Shown: piece by piece, positions 9,741 through 20,502 of the stretch
How positions within the stretch are numbered: position 1 is the stretch's first letter
Layout: each line of letters opens with the position of its first letter
NCBI GenBank assembly: GCA_905181865.1
Contig: CAJIZG010000002.1
Span: forward strand, 248,001-312,000
DNA length: 64,000 bases
Source: Urechidicola croceus
Lineage (GTDB): Bacteria; Bacteroidota; Bacteroidia; Flavobacteriales; Flavobacteriaceae
Reading direction: 5' to 3'
Program-made: the position numbers and the translations under genes
The notes under the pieces: generated by a model
Seen by the model: the letters and a program-made list of their open reading frames with translations, nothing else
The model's database searches: none
What the model was told of the DNA's origin: nothing

Positions 9741-11495
9741 ATGAAGTATAACTTTTTATCAATTTTAATTATATCCTTATTTACATTTGTGGGTTTTTCA
9801 CAGGTGAATAGACCAAATGTGGTTATTTTCCTTGCAGATGACCAAGGTTGGGGTGATTTAAGTTGGAATGGAAATACCAATGTAACTACTCCAAATATTG
9901 ATAAATTGGCCCAAGAGGGTGCAAGTTTTAATAACTTCTATGTTCAACCAGTTTGCTCACCTACACGTGCGGAGTTTTTAACGGGTAGATATGCATCAAG
10001 ATCAGGAGTCTATTCAACTTCTGCCGGCGGAGAACGCATAGATTTAGATGAATCTACCATCGCAGATGTTTTTAAAAAAGAGGGTTATAAAACTGGGGCT
10101 TTTGGAAAATGGCACAGCGGAATGCAATATCCCTATCATCCAAATGCACGCGGATTTGATGAATTTTATGGGTTTTGTTCTGGTCATTGGGGTAATTATT
10201 TTGATCCTATGTTGGAGCATAATGGTGACATCGTAAAAGGCGAAGGATTTCTAGCCGACGATCTTACTTCAAAGGCAATTCGTTTTATAGATCAGAATAA
10301 AGACGCACCGTTTTTTGTATATATTCCTTTTAATACACCCCATTCTCCGATGCAGGTTCCTGATAAATATTGGGATAAATTTGCTCATGGCAATTTGGAT
10401 TTAAGGACACGAGAGGAAGATAAAGAAGATGAGAATTTCACAAAGGCAGCTTTGGCAATGACCGATAACCTCGATTGGAATGTTGGAAGAGTACTTTCAA
10501 CGCTGAAACGCCTCAATTTGGAAGAAAATACAATTGTTATCTATTTTTCAGATAATGGGCCAAATAGTTTTCGATGGAACGGAGATATGAAAGGGAGAAA
10601 AGGTAGCACTGATGAAGGCGGAGTTCGATCGCCATTATTGGTTCGATGGCCAGAAAAAATAAGAGGAGGTAAGATAATAGAGGGAATTTCGGGAGCTATT
10701 GATTTATTACCAACTATAGCAGATTTGGCAACAATTGAATATGTCTCCGACAATCAACTTGACGGAATTAGTTTTAAGAATAATTTGATTGCTGATATTG
10801 AAGAAATTGATGACCGACTTATTTACAATTACTGGAGGGGTAAACTAAGCGTTCGAAATCAGAGATTTCGATTGGATCGGGATAATGAATTGTTTGATAT
10901 TTCTGTCGATAGAGGGCAGGCTAATGCCATAGGATCTCAATATCCGAAAATTAAAGAAGCACTTGTTTTAGCAAAGAAAGACTATGTAAATACTGTTGTG
11001 AGGGAGTTGCCAGAAGTTGATCTTCGGACTTTTCCTTTAGGTCATCCAGATGAAAAAATAACTCAAATTCCTGCTCGTGATGGAACCGGTCATGGAAATA
11101 TTATACGATCGAACAGGTTTCCAAATTGTTCATTTTACACCAATTGGATTGACGTGAATGATAGTATTACTTGGGATGTTGAGGTGTTAGAATCAGGTGA
11201 TTTTGAAGTGATGTTGTATTATACCTGTCCAGACGGAGATGAAGGGTCGACTATAGAATTGTCAATGGGAAAAGAAGCTATTCAAACCAAAATAATAGCG
11301 TCTTTTGATTCACCACTTTCAGGAATGGAGCATGATAGAATTGTGCGAATGGAATCTTATGTAAAAGAATTTAGACCACTATCTATGGGGATAATTCATT
11401 TGGAAAAAGGACCGAGTCAATTAAAATTAAAGGCCCTTTCAAAACCTGGAAAAACGGTGATGGATGTCCGCCTACTTCTTTTTAAACGAATTTAA
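9741..11495 (+). CDS. Secreted sulfatase (S1 type, Cys formylglycine site)
   Basis: Protein of 584 aa with signal peptide (cleavage near GFSQ). ADDQGWGD holds the paired metal-binding Asp residues. Cys72 in CSPTRAEFLTG is the residue converted to formylglycine. KWHSG and SDNGP supply further metal and sulfate ligands. The C-terminal 150 residues form an extra beta-rich region after the sulfatase core. It should remove sulfate esters from a glycan. It is likely co-transcribed with the isomerase-like gene upstream. A cytochrome-propeller gene and an AraC regulator follow. The substrate cannot be read from sequence. Confidence 0.92.
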   Translation: MKYNFLSILIISLFTFVGFSQVNRPNVVIFLADDQGWGDLSWNGNTNVTTPNIDKLAQEGASFNNFYVQPVCSPTRAEFLTGRYASRSGVYSTSAGGERIDLDESTIADVFKKEGYKTGAFGKWHSGMQYPYHPNARGFDEFYGFCSGHWGNYFDPMLEHNGDIVKGEGFLADDLTSKAIRFIDQNKDAPFFVYIPFNTPHSPMQVPDKYWDKFAHGNLDLRTREEDKEDENFTKAALAMTDNLDWNVGRVLSTLKRLNLEENTIVIYFSDNGPNSFRWNGDMKGRKGSTDEGGVRSPLLVRWPEKIRGGKIIEGISGAIDLLPTIADLATIEYVSDNQLDGISFKNNLIADIEEIDDRLIYNYWRGKLSVRNQRFRLDRDNELFDISVDRGQANAIGSQYPKIKEALVLAKKDYVNTVVRELPEVDLRTFPLGHPDEKITQIPARDGTGHGNIIRSNRFPNCSFYTNWIDVNDSITWDVEVLESGDFEVMLYYTCPDGDEGSTIELSMGKEAIQTKIIASFDSPLSGMEHDRIVRMESYVKEFRPLSMGIIHLEKGPSQLKLKALSKPGKTVMDVRLLLFKRI

Positions 11496-11700
11496 AAAAA
11501 TAGTTTGTTAGAATATTGAAATGGCATGATTTTGGATAATCAGAAGTTTTTTAACCATATTATTATCATTTTGAAGTACTCCATATTATTTTTTATTAGA
11601 TGTTTAGTCTTGTTTCAAATACTATATAAACGGAATGCTATTATAACTAGTATTCTATACCTTCGTTGAGATTTTTTAAAAATCGATTCAATTAGTAAGT

Positions 11701-13953
11701 ATGAATTTTAAAATTTATTATAGTATTATATTAATGCTGACATTGTCTCTTGTTGGTTGTAAGCTGAAGACATTTAAAGAGCCAGTTATCTCATTGGATG
11801 CATATAGAATTGTTGATGGATTTGATTTAAAAGTAGTTGCTTCAGAACCATTTATAGAGGCTCCTGTGGTTATGGATTTTGATAACAAAGGTAGAATGTG
11901 GATTGTGGAGATGAAAGGCTATATGCAAAATCTAGAAGGAACCGGAGAAGATGAGCCTAATGGAGTTATTTCTATCATGGAAGATTTAGACAATGATGGT
12001 GTTACTGATCATGCTAAGGTGTTTCTGGATAGTTTAGTTCTTCCTAGAGCGATAGCACATGTATATGGTGGGTTGTTGTATGCTGAACCGCCAAACCTTT
12101 GGTTTGTAGATATAAAGAAAGATAAACCTGCAAACAAAGTATTGGTAGATTCTATTTACTCTTATGGTGGAAACGTTGAACATCAGCCGAATGGTTTGAT
12201 GATGAACATCGATAACTGGATTTATAATGCTAAATCAAACTTTAGATACCAAAGAAGTAACGGAAAATGGATTAAAGAGCCTACTACTTATAGAGGTCAG
12301 TGGGGAATAAGTAAAGATAATTTTGGAAGGTTGTACTACAATACTAATGCAACGCAACTAGTTGGTGATTATGTGCTGCCTAATACGGTAATTAACAATC
12401 CATATTACAAACCAAGACATTCTGTAAATAAAATATTGACACCAAATCAGAAGGTGTATCCACTGCATCCTACCTCGGTTAACAGAGGGTATTCAAAGGG
12501 CACACTTGGCAAAGATAGTTTACTTGTTAATGTTACAGCAGCATGTGGGCCGCTGGTTTATAGAGGAGGTCAGTTTGAGGCAGCTTATACTGAAAATGTC
12601 TTTGTATGTGTACCTGAAGCAAATTTAATTAAGCGAAATGTCTTAAATTTTCAAGGGGATAAAATTACAGCAAATCAGCCATGGGATACGAAAGAATTTA
12701 TTGCCTCTACAGACGAAGGTTTTCGCCCTGTTAACCTTTTTAATGGACCTGATGGAAGTATGTATATAGTAGATATGCATCGAGGAATTATTCAAGATAA
12801 AGCCTATTTGTCTCCGTATTTATTAAATAGAATGAGACGGATAAAGTTAGATACTATAATAGGAATGGGTAGAATTCTTAAAGTAACGAGTCAAGAGAAT
12901 AATGAAAATAAAATTCCTAATTTTGAGGAATTTTCGGATGTTGAATTAGTTGATTTACTCAATCATACCAATGGATGGGTTCGAGATAGAACACAACAAA
13001 TATTGATTGAAAAAAATCAAAATACTGCAGTGCCTATTTTGGTAAAGTTAATTCAAAATTCAAATAATGAATTGGCAAAGTTACATGCTTTATATACGTT
13101 AAAAGGAATGGGCGCGTTGACTTTTGATATTTTAAAAAACATATTAAATATCAATTCGAGCGTGTTATTGAGTGCACACGGTTTCGTGTTGATAGAAAAT
13201 TTCGCGTCAGAAGAAAACGTAGAGTCAATGTTGGAATTGATAAAAAAAGGACGACTTAGAAACCAAGTAGAATTGGATTTTTATACTGCTGCATCCTTAG
13301 GGAGTTGGTTGCAATATTCTAAGGATGATTTTTATCTTTTACTAGTTGCTATTTCTGATAAATATGGTGCTAATTCATTTGTACAAGAAGGAATATTGAA
13401 TAGTATACGAGGAAGAACTGAGGAATTTAAAACGTATGTTGACGGAAATGAAAAGAACATATCAAGAGATTTAATTTCAAAGTTGCTTGAAACTGCTATT
13501 CAGAACAAGGAAGATAATAGAGAAACCTCCATTTATTCGAAAAAGACAGTGAATACCGATTCAAGAACTGCAGGGTATAACACCTTTAAAACAGTATGTG
13601 CTGCTTGTCACGGAATAGATGGAAATGGTATAGAAGAGGTGGCGCCACCCTTAAACGGTTCCGAATTTATTGAAGGCTCAAAAGATAGATTAGCCTTAAT
13701 TATATTACATGGATTGAGCGGGCCTATTCATGTTAATGGCGTATTATACAAATTAAATGGAGTTATGCCAGGGCTTGCGAAAAATTCTGCTTTCAGTGAT
13801 TCGGATATTTCAAATATTATTTCATATTTGAATAACGCTTTTACCAAAGGAGGGAAGGGTATTGGAACTGATCGAATAAGAGCTCTTAGAGATAAAAAAC
13901 CTAAGAACGGAGAGCAATTTACGGAGGAAGAACTTTTGAAATTAATACTATAA
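11701..13953 (+). CDS. PVC-type haem-binding lipoprotein (dehydrogenase-like propeller, HEAT, cytochrome c)
   Basis: Protein of 750 aa with a lipoprotein signal ending LSLVGC. Residues about 35-390 form a beta-propeller like the membrane-bound dehydrogenases (FDNKGRMWIVEMKGY, NGPDGSMYIVDMHRG). A HEAT-like helical part follows at about 410-600. The C-terminal cytochrome c domain has CAACH starting at residue 633. The combination is typical of proteins in polysaccharide and sulfatase clusters of Planctomycetes and Flavobacteria. It probably oxidises a sugar and passes electrons to the haem. It lies about 200 bases after the sulfatase, and may have its own promoter. Confidence 0.88.
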   Translation: MNFKIYYSIILMLTLSLVGCKLKTFKEPVISLDAYRIVDGFDLKVVASEPFIEAPVVMDFDNKGRMWIVEMKGYMQNLEGTGEDEPNGVISIMEDLDNDGVTDHAKVFLDSLVLPRAIAHVYGGLLYAEPPNLWFVDIKKDKPANKVLVDSIYSYGGNVEHQPNGLMMNIDNWIYNAKSNFRYQRSNGKWIKEPTTYRGQWGISKDNFGRLYYNTNATQLVGDYVLPNTVINNPYYKPRHSVNKILTPNQKVYPLHPTSVNRGYSKGTLGKDSLLVNVTAACGPLVYRGGQFEAAYTENVFVCVPEANLIKRNVLNFQGDKITANQPWDTKEFIASTDEGFRPVNLFNGPDGSMYIVDMHRGIIQDKAYLSPYLLNRMRRIKLDTIIGMGRILKVTSQENNENKIPNFEEFSDVELVDLLNHTNGWVRDRTQQILIEKNQNTAVPILVKLIQNSNNELAKLHALYTLKGMGALTFDILKNILNINSSVLLSAHGFVLIENFASEENVESMLELIKKGRLRNQVELDFYTAASLGSWLQYSKDDFYLLLVAISDKYGANSFVQEGILNSIRGRTEEFKTYVDGNEKNISRDLISKLLETAIQNKEDNRETSIYSKKTVNTDSRTAGYNTFKTVCAACHGIDGNGIEEVAPPLNGSEFIEGSKDRLALIILHGLSGPIHVNGVLYKLNGVMPGLAKNSAFSDSDISNIISYLNNAFTKGGKGIGTDRIRALRDKKPKNGEQFTEEELLKLIL

Positions 13954-14083
13954 CGTAAGTATTGAATGTTTTTCACCACCTATTGGATCGCTATAAGTAA
14001 TACTTTTATTGCCTATATTAAACTATATATCTATATTTACACATAACAATACCATTAAACTCACCTAAACCAACTAATAAGTA

Positions 14084-14956
14084 ATGAAACTTCATTTGCT
14101 CGATAGAAGTAGCCTAGAAAATCACTCTTTTAAAATTAGTCATCACAGTTATCCTAATTTCATTAAAGTATGGCATTATCATCCAGAGTTAGAATTAGTG
14201 GCTATTTTACAAAGTTCTGGAACTAGATTTATTGGTGACAATATTGAGCAATTCAAGAAAGGAGAAGTTGTTTTGATTGGCAAGGATTTGCCCCATATGT
14301 GGTTAAATGACAAGGAGTATTTTGAAGGGGATATAAACCTAACTGCACAAGCGAAAGCGATTCATTTTAAAGAATGTTTTGCGGGTGAAGGGTTTTTGAA
14401 AATGCCAGAAATGAGTTATATAAGTAATTTACTTAAGAACTCTCGTTATGGGATTAAATTTTTAGGAGATACTACTTCAATTATTAAACAAATAAACAAG
14501 CTTGAAAAATTGTCGGGTGTTGATAAGGCGGTTTGTTTTATTCAACTGCTCAATTTATTGGCTGTACATCAGAATTTTGATTTACTTTCTAGTGTTGGAT
14601 TTGTTGATTCATTTAAAATGAGCGGTGAGAAAAACTTAGGAGAGGTATATGAATTTATCATTAAAAATTTTAAGGAAAATATTTCGTTAAATGATGTTGC
14701 AAAAGTTGCAAACATGAACCCATCTGCATTCAGTCGTTTTTTTAAACGTGTAAATAGAAAAACCTATAGCGAGTATCTCAATGGAGTTCGCGTAGGGTAT
14801 GCATGTAAATTGTTAATTGAGGAAAAATATAGTATTTCTGAAATATGTTTTGATTCCGGATTTAATAACATTTCAAATTTTAATAGGCAATTTAAAAAGA
14901 CGATGAACTATTCCCCTTCTGATTATATGAAATTGCATTTAAAAAAGAAAGTCTAA
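14084..14956 (+). CDS. AraC-family transcriptional regulator with cupin sensor
   Basis: Protein of 290 aa. The N-terminal cupin part begins HHSYPNFIKVWHYHPELELV, the usual sugar-sensing fold. The C-terminal region (about 185-285) holds two helix-turn-helix motifs: ISLNDVAKVANMNPSAFSRF and YSISEICFDSGFNNISNFNR, the second being the AraC signature. It follows the isomerase/sulfatase/cytochrome genes in the same direction, so it probably controls that module in response to a sugar. The target is inferred from position only. Confidence 0.9.
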   Translation: MKLHLLDRSSLENHSFKISHHSYPNFIKVWHYHPELELVAILQSSGTRFIGDNIEQFKKGEVVLIGKDLPHMWLNDKEYFEGDINLTAQAKAIHFKECFAGEGFLKMPEMSYISNLLKNSRYGIKFLGDTTSIIKQINKLEKLSGVDKAVCFIQLLNLLAVHQNFDLLSSVGFVDSFKMSGEKNLGEVYEFIIKNFKENISLNDVAKVANMNPSAFSRFFKRVNRKTYSEYLNGVRVGYACKLLIEEKYSISEICFDSGFNNISNFNRQFKKTMNYSPSDYMKLHLKKKV

Positions 14957-14975
14957 TTATAGCTCTAGACTTTTA

Positions 14976-15920
14976 CTAAAAAATGACATCATATTTCTCT
15001 TGTACTAAAGCGATCTTTATTTTTAAACTTTTTAAAAATTTTTGATGTTGGGCAGAATTTTGATTGAAGGGTTTGTGCAGTAATCCTTTTTGAATAGTAT
15101 CAATTTTTCCCATTATAATTGTTGCAGAATCATGGATCCATGATTTTTTGAATTGTTCCCAGATATATACAATCGCGGTTTCATTCGGATGAAGCATATC
15201 TTCTTTGTAAAAACGATAATCTCTTAAATCGTCCATCATAATTTCATAGGAAGGGAAATAATGAATATGATTTCTAGGCCGTATTATCTGATGAATTGCA
15301 CTTATAAGATGTGACTTACTTCTTGCATTTTCAACAAATCCATCTTTAAGATGGCGCACTGGTGAAACCGTGAAAATAACTTGAACAGTCGGATTAACAT
15401 TTTTAATTAATACCGTAATAGTTTCAAGACTTTCAGAAATTTCAGCGACCGTAAGTAACTCTTTTAAGAATTTATTTTGTGGAACTTTATGGCAATTCGC
15501 TACGGTTATATCTGACCCGATTTCTCGATATACCCAAGAAGTTCCCAAAGTAATGACTATATGTGAGGAATAATTGATGTGTTTGGATGTTGCATTGATG
15601 GCACTATTTAGTATGTCCAACAAATTTTCTTTAGAAGGATCGCTTAATTCTGAATGCGCTTCGTAGCAATGCCATCTTTCGTTTGAAAAAAAAACGTCAT
15701 TATCTGTATATCTCTTCAGATGGATACTATTGGTAATAAGGTTCTCAATAGCTTTTGGATGAAATAATATTCCAAATGGATTACTATTATTTTGAAACTT
15801 AAAATACGCTAATTTATTTCCAATATTTTCTGAAAAACACGACCCAATCAACAACAACTTAGAATTATAATCAATTTGATTAGGGGCTTTACGTTGCGGT
15901 AATTCGGTTCTAAATATCAT
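14976..15920 (-). CDS. GSCFA domain protein
   Basis: Protein of 314 aa that carries the name-giving motif GSCFSENIGNKL near residue 27, plus ITLGTSWVYR and FTVSPVRHLKDGF, blocks of the GSCFA/SGNH-like hydrolase family found mainly in Bacteroidota. The Ser in GSCFS and late DMLHPNETA would serve as catalytic Ser and Asp/His. No signal peptide is seen, so it should be cytoplasmic. The physiological substrate is unknown. It lies 58 bases downstream of alaS on the same strand and may be co-transcribed with it. Confidence 0.88.
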   Translation of the reverse strand: MIFRTELPQRKAPNQIDYNSKLLLIGSCFSENIGNKLAYFKFQNNSNPFGILFHPKAIENLITNSIHLKRYTDNDVFFSNERWHCYEAHSELSDPSKENLLDILNSAINATSKHINYSSHIVITLGTSWVYREIGSDITVANCHKVPQNKFLKELLTVAEISESLETITVLIKNVNPTVQVIFTVSPVRHLKDGFVENARSKSHLISAIHQIIRPRNHIHYFPSYEIMMDDLRDYRFYKEDMLHPNETAIVYIWEQFKKSWIHDSATIIMGKIDTIQKGLLHKPFNQNSAQHQKFLKSLKIKIALVQEKYDVIF

Positions 15921-15978
15921 ATAGAAAAAATTTTATTACTCTGAACCTGATCGAAGTACAAAGTTCAGTTCGACTCAA

Positions 15979-18591
15979 TTATAGTATAAATTCTCTTACT
16001 TTGACTATCGCTTCTCCAATTCCATTTGGATTTTTTCCTCCAGCAGTAGCAAAGAATGGCTGACCACCTCCGCCACCTTGAATTAATTTTCCAAGTTCAC
16101 GAACTACTTGTCCTGCATTCAAACCTCTATCTGCCACTAAATTATTTGCAATAAAGCAAGTCAATAGTGCTTTGTCCCCATTTTGTGTTCCAGCAAAGAA
16201 AAATAAATTATCTATTTCATTTCCTAATTCAAAAGCTAGATTCTTAAGACTGTTTTGATCTAAATCAATTTTTGTCGCAATTAAATTGACACCATTTATT
16301 TCTTCTACTTCAGATTTGAGAGTCGCTTTTAAATTTTTCGCTTTATCTTTAAGTAATGCTTCAATTTGCTTCTTTAAAGAATTGTTTTCTTCCTGTAATT
16401 GCTCCACAAACTTTATTGGATTTTGAGGATTTTTCATAACTGATTTTACCATGGTAAAATCTTTTTCTTGCTGAACATAGTAATCTTCTAAGGCGTCAAA
16501 AGAAATCGCTTCAATTCTTCGTATTCCAGCGGCGATGGCATTTTCTGAGGTTATTTTAAAATGCCAAATATCACTAGTATTATTTACATGTGTTCCTCCA
16601 CAAAGTTCCTTTGACTTACCAAATTCAATCATACGAACCGTATCTCCATATTTTTCCCCAAATAAAGCCATTGCTCCATTCTCTAGGGCTTGATCAACCG
16701 GGATGTTTCTATGCTCCTTTAAGGGTAATTTTCCTTTAATTCTCGCATTTACAAAATATTGGACTTCTAAAAGTTGTTTTTCTGTCACTTTTGCAAAGTG
16801 TGAAAAGTCAAAGCGTAAGTATTTAGAGTGAACAGCAGATCCCTTTTGTTCAACATGTGTTCCTAAAACTTTTCTCAAAGCTTGATGAAGTAAATGTGTT
16901 GCCGTGTGATTGCAAGCAGTTCTAAATCGCTGTTTCTCATCAACCCTTGCTTGAAATAATCCCTCAAGATCTTTTGGTAAATCCTTAGTTAAATGAACAA
17001 TTAGATTGTTTTCTCTTTTAGTGTCAAGAACATAAGTGGCGTCACCGTTAGCGGTTTCTAAATAGCCCTTATCTCCAACTTGACCTCCACCTTCAGGATA
17101 AAACGGAGTCATATTAAAGACCAATTGATACATGGTTCCTTCTTTTTTTGAAGTCACTTTTCTATATCGAGTAATTCTTACTTTGGTTTCTAATGTGTCA
17201 TACCCAATAAATTCTTGCTCGTCATCATCAAAAAGAATTTGCCAATCATCAGTTTCAATGGCGGTTGCTTTTCTACCACGATTTTTTTGTTTTTCTAATT
17301 CCTGTAAAAATTCTTTTTCATCATAGGATAAATCATTTTCTCTTAAAATAAGATCTGTTAAATCTTCTGGAAAACCAAACGTATCTTTTAATTCAAAGAC
17401 TCTTTTTCCAGAGATCTTTTTAGACGTGTTACTTTTTATGATCGCGTCTAATCTAATTAAACCTTGGTCTAAGGTTCTTAAAAAGGATTGCTCTTCTTCT
17501 TTTATTACATTCTCAATTAATTGTCTTTGAGTGTTTATTTCTGGGAATGTTTTCTCCATTTGTTTGCTAAGCACAGAAACCAAACTATAAATAAAAGCAT
17601 CTTTTTGATTTAAAAATGTAAAACCATATCGAATAGCTCGACGTAAAATTCGTCTAATCACATATCCTGCTCCGTTATTACTTGGCAATTGACCATCTGA
17701 AATGGCAAAGGATACCGCTCTAATATGGTCTGCAATTACGCGTATGGCAATATCTGTTTTTTCGGATTCACCATATTTAGAATTGGTGATGGTTACAATT
17801 TCTCGAATTAATGGCGTAAATACGTCGGTGTCATAATTAGATTTAACACCTTGAATTACCATGCAAAGTCGTTCAAATCCCATCCCGGTATCTACATGTT
17901 GATTTGGCAGTTTCTCTAAAGAGCCATCCGCTTTACGGTTGAATTCCATAAACACTAAATTCCATATTTCAATAACCAAAGGATGCTCTTTATTTACTAA
18001 ATCTTTGCCGGGAATTTTGGCTTTCTCTTCCGCTGAACGAATATCAACATGAATTTCTGAACAAGGCCCACAGGGTCCTTGCGCTCCCATTTCCCAAAAA
18101 TTATCTTTTTTATTTCCGTTTAAGATACGTTCCTCTGGTACAATTTCTTTCCAAAAATCATAGGCTTCTTGGTCAAATCCAATTCCGTCTTTTTTGTCAC
18201 CTTCAAAAACAGTCACATAAAAACAATCTTTATTAATTTTGTACACCTCTGTTAACAATTCCCAAGACCAAGAAATAGCCTCTTTTTTAAAGTAATCTCC
18301 AAAACTCCAGTTTCCTAACATTTCGAACATGGTGTGATGGTAGGTGTCCATTCCAACTTCTTCCAAATCGTTGTGTTTTCCCGAAACACGTAAGCACTTT
18401 TGAGTATCAGAAATACGATTGTTAGTTACTTTTTTCTGTCCTAAAAAGTATTCTTTAAAGGGTACCATTCCAGCATTGGTAAACATCAATGTAGGATCAT
18501 CTTTTAAAACCATTGGAGATGATGGAACGATTTTATGGCTCCTATCTTTAAAGAAATCTAAAAATTGCTGTCTTATTTCTTGTGACGTCAT
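15979..18591 (-). CDS. alaS: Alanyl-tRNA synthetase
   Basis: Full-length enzyme (870 aa) that charges tRNA-Ala and edits mischarged Ser/Gly. The class II aminoacylation core is N-terminal ([24 protein letters not shown]-like region, [19 protein letters not shown]). The editing domain has [16 protein letters not shown] and CGGTHV zinc ligands around residues 560-670. The C-Ala region ends with [17 protein letters not shown]. It starts [14 protein letters not shown] at 18591, as in other Bacteroidota. A minus-strand TAAATTTG at 18709-18716 could be its -7 element. Confidence 0.97.
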   Translation of the reverse strand: MTSQEIRQQFLDFFKDRSHKIVPSSPMVLKDDPTLMFTNAGMVPFKEYFLGQKKVTNNRISDTQKCLRVSGKHNDLEEVGMDTYHHTMFEMLGNWSFGDYFKKEAISWSWELLTEVYKINKDCFYVTVFEGDKKDGIGFDQEAYDFWKEIVPEERILNGNKKDNFWEMGAQGPCGPCSEIHVDIRSAEEKAKIPGKDLVNKEHPLVIEIWNLVFMEFNRKADGSLEKLPNQHVDTGMGFERLCMVIQGVKSNYDTDVFTPLIREIVTITNSKYGESEKTDIAIRVIADHIRAVSFAISDGQLPSNNGAGYVIRRILRRAIRYGFTFLNQKDAFIYSLVSVLSKQMEKTFPEINTQRQLIENVIKEEEQSFLRTLDQGLIRLDAIIKSNTSKKISGKRVFELKDTFGFPEDLTDLILRENDLSYDEKEFLQELEKQKNRGRKATAIETDDWQILFDDDEQEFIGYDTLETKVRITRYRKVTSKKEGTMYQLVFNMTPFYPEGGGQVGDKGYLETANGDATYVLDTKRENNLIVHLTKDLPKDLEGLFQARVDEKQRFRTACNHTATHLLHQALRKVLGTHVEQKGSAVHSKYLRFDFSHFAKVTEKQLLEVQYFVNARIKGKLPLKEHRNIPVDQALENGAMALFGEKYGDTVRMIEFGKSKELCGGTHVNNTSDIWHFKITSENAIAAGIRRIEAISFDALEDYYVQQEKDFTMVKSVMKNPQNPIKFVEQLQEENNSLKKQIEALLKDKAKNLKATLKSEVEEINGVNLIATKIDLDQNSLKNLAFELGNEIDNLFFFAGTQNGDKALLTCFIANNLVADRGLNAGQVVRELGKLIQGGGGGQPFFATAGGKNPNGIGEAIVKVREFIL

Positions 18592-18651
18592 ATGAATGTT
18601 AATTAAAATTTAAAGTTTTGTTTCATTTTTTATTGTAGAAAAAACATTTTG

Positions 18652-18659
18652 TAAGTTTG
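18652..18659 (+). promoter_or_regulatory. Putative -7 element for the M23 peptidase gene
   Basis: TAAGTTTG fits the Bacteroidota -7 consensus TAnnTTTG. No good -33 TTTG is at the ideal distance, so support is partial. Confidence 0.35.
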
Positions 18660-18731
18660 TTCCCTATTTGATAAAACAATAATTTAAATCACTATTTCGT
18701 TAAAGGTGCAAATTTAACACATTTTAGGATT

Positions 18732-19703
18732 ATGGCGAAGGTTAAATACTATTACGATTCGGAAACTTTGTCTTATAAAAAGATAGAGACTAAAAAGAGA
18801 TTTATATTATCTCGTTTCTTTGCTTCCTTTTTGACTTTTGGACTCGCAATGATACTTGGATTTGTAGTGTTATCCTATTTTTTTGAAACCCCTCATGAAA
18901 AGGCATTGAATAGAGATTTAGAGTATCTTAAACTCAATGAAAGTCTTCATGCTAAAAGGATTGAGCAGTTTGAAGAAGTCTTGGAAGATTTGCAGGAAAG
19001 AGACAATAGTATTTACAGAACTTTTTTTGAGATAAGTCCTATTCCTGAAGAGCAGCGTATTGCTGGTTTTGGAGGGGTGAATAGGTATAAAGCATTGGAT
19101 GGATTTGACGATTCTAAGATGGTGAAAGATATCACTAGGGATATGGATGTTTTATCAAAGCGATTAGTAATTCAATCAAAGTCTTTAGATGAGATTGTTA
19201 AAATGGCTGAAAACAAAGAAGAGTTATTAGCGGCAATACCTGCAATTCAACCCGTTAAAAGTCAAGATTTGGTGAGAATGGCCTCTGGTTTTGGATGGCG
19301 AACAGACCCTTTTACAAAAGCACGTAAAAGACATTTTGGAATGGACTTTACAGCACCAAGGGGTACGCCAGTTTATGCTACTGGTCCAGGAAAAGTGATT
19401 CGTGTGGATGCCGGATCTTCTGGTTTTGGAAAACATATTAGAATTGATCATGGTTTTGGATATATCAGCATATATGCGCATTTAAGCAATTATAATGTTA
19501 GAAGATGGCAAAAAGTGCAGAGAGGTGATGTGATTGGTTTTGTTGGAAGTACAGGGCGTTCTAAGGCGCCGCATTTACATTATGAGATTCATAAGGACAA
19601 AGTAAAAATAAATCCAATTAATTTCTACTACGGGAATTTATCGCCAAAAGAATTTGAAATTATGCAAAAAGCAGCACAATTAGAAGGGCAATCTCTTGAC
19701 TAA
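18732..19703 (+). CDS. M23 family metallopeptidase (cell-wall endopeptidase, membrane-anchored)
   Basis: Protein of 323 aa. A transmembrane helix lies at about 30-52, followed by a coiled coil at about 65-170 and a C-terminal LytM/M23 domain. Zinc ligands are His201 and Asp205 in RHFGMDF and HLHYEIH near residue 280. GWRTDPFTKARKRHFGMDF is the typical entry to the domain. It cuts peptidoglycan cross-links during growth or division. It is divergent from alaS and 49 bases ahead of the MerR regulator gene. Confidence 0.92.
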   Translation: MAKVKYYYDSETLSYKKIETKKRFILSRFFASFLTFGLAMILGFVVLSYFFETPHEKALNRDLEYLKLNESLHAKRIEQFEEVLEDLQERDNSIYRTFFEISPIPEEQRIAGFGGVNRYKALDGFDDSKMVKDITRDMDVLSKRLVIQSKSLDEIVKMAENKEELLAAIPAIQPVKSQDLVRMASGFGWRTDPFTKARKRHFGMDFTAPRGTPVYATGPGKVIRVDAGSSGFGKHIRIDHGFGYISIYAHLSNYNVRRWQKVQRGDVIGFVGSTGRSKAPHLHYEIHKDKVKINPINFYYGNLSPKEFEIMQKAAQLEGQSLD

Positions 19704-19752
19704 ACTTCTAAAATAATTCATATATTCGTAGTTGTTAGAAATTGCTTTAAGG

Positions 19753-20085
19753 ATGCACATAGATTTACCGGAAAAGAGATACTACAAAATAGGTGAAGTT
19801 TCCAAGGCATTTGGCGTAAACACCTCATTAGTACGTTTCTGGGAACAAGAATTCGACATTCTTAAACCAAAAAAAAATAATAAAGGAAATCGATTATTCA
19901 CAGGTGCTGACCTACAAAATTTAAAATTAATTTATCACTTAGTAAAAGAAAAGGGGTTTACGCTGGACGGCGCTAAGAAAAAAATGAAATCTAATCCGAA
20001 AGCTGTGATTGGAAATCATGAAATTATCTCGCATTTAGAAAATATTAAACAAGAACTTATAAATATTAAAAATCAATTAACATAA
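19753..20085 (+). CDS. MerR family transcriptional regulator
   Basis: Small regulator of about 110 aa. The winged helix reads YYKIGEVSKAFGVNTSLVRFWEQEF, followed by a short dimerisation helix (GFTLDGAKKKMKSNP). I start it at the ATG at 19753 (MHIDLPEKRYY) because the frame's upstream TTG at 19732 is a weaker choice. In many Flavobacteria this gene sits between an M23 peptidase and lemA. The same order is kept here, although lemA has decayed. Regulated genes are unknown. Confidence 0.88.
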   Translation: MHIDLPEKRYYKIGEVSKAFGVNTSLVRFWEQEFDILKPKKNNKGNRLFTGADLQNLKLIYHLVKEKGFTLDGAKKKMKSNPKAVIGNHEIISHLENIKQELINIKNQLT

Positions 20086-20087
20086 GA

Positions 20088-20170
20088 AAATGGATTCCAT
20101 GGATTATCGTTACAGTTTTAGCATTCTCAATGTATAATTGGGCGGTAGGATTTAACAGTACAGCGGAGTG
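20088..20170 (+). pseudogene. lemA: lemA 5' remnant
   Basis: Directly after the MerR gene the frame reads KWIPWIIVTVLAFSMYNWAV then GFNSTAE and a stop. This is the membrane-anchor start of LemA proteins. The remaining ~160 residues are missing and replaced by IS1182 remnant sequence. About 27 codons survive. Confidence 0.65.
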
Positions 20171-20171
20171 A

Positions 20172-20502
20172 ATTTCAAACGTATATTGAGCATAATGCAA
20201 AAAGAGTAAAAGATAATACTGAAGCATATAAAAAACTACAGGCAATAGTAGAAAACCCTTATGGCATCATCAAACGTCAATAGGGATTTAATCACATTAC
20301 TACAAAAAAGACTAAAACAAGAGCGAAAGCTGATGTAGGATTTATAGTTTATAATCTGAAAAGGGTATGGAACATCCTTAAAGAAAAACAAAATAACTTC
20401 TATACGTTCTTTAAATCAATAGCAAGAGTTATAGAAGCCATTATACGACTAGTAAATGTTTCTATTCTGAAATACAAAATCAAAAATAGTGACCCGTTTT
20501 AG
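20172..20502 (+). pseudogene. IS1182-family transposase 3' remnant
   Basis: The frame gives NTEAYKKLQAIVENPYGIIKRQ, then a TAG where the family has Trp, then GFNHITTKKTKTRAKADVGF and VYNLKRVWNILK. This is the C-terminal end of an IS1182-type DDE transposase, including the glutamate region. Only about 110 codons remain, with an internal stop, so it is inactive. It replaces the 3' part of lemA. Confidence 0.75.
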
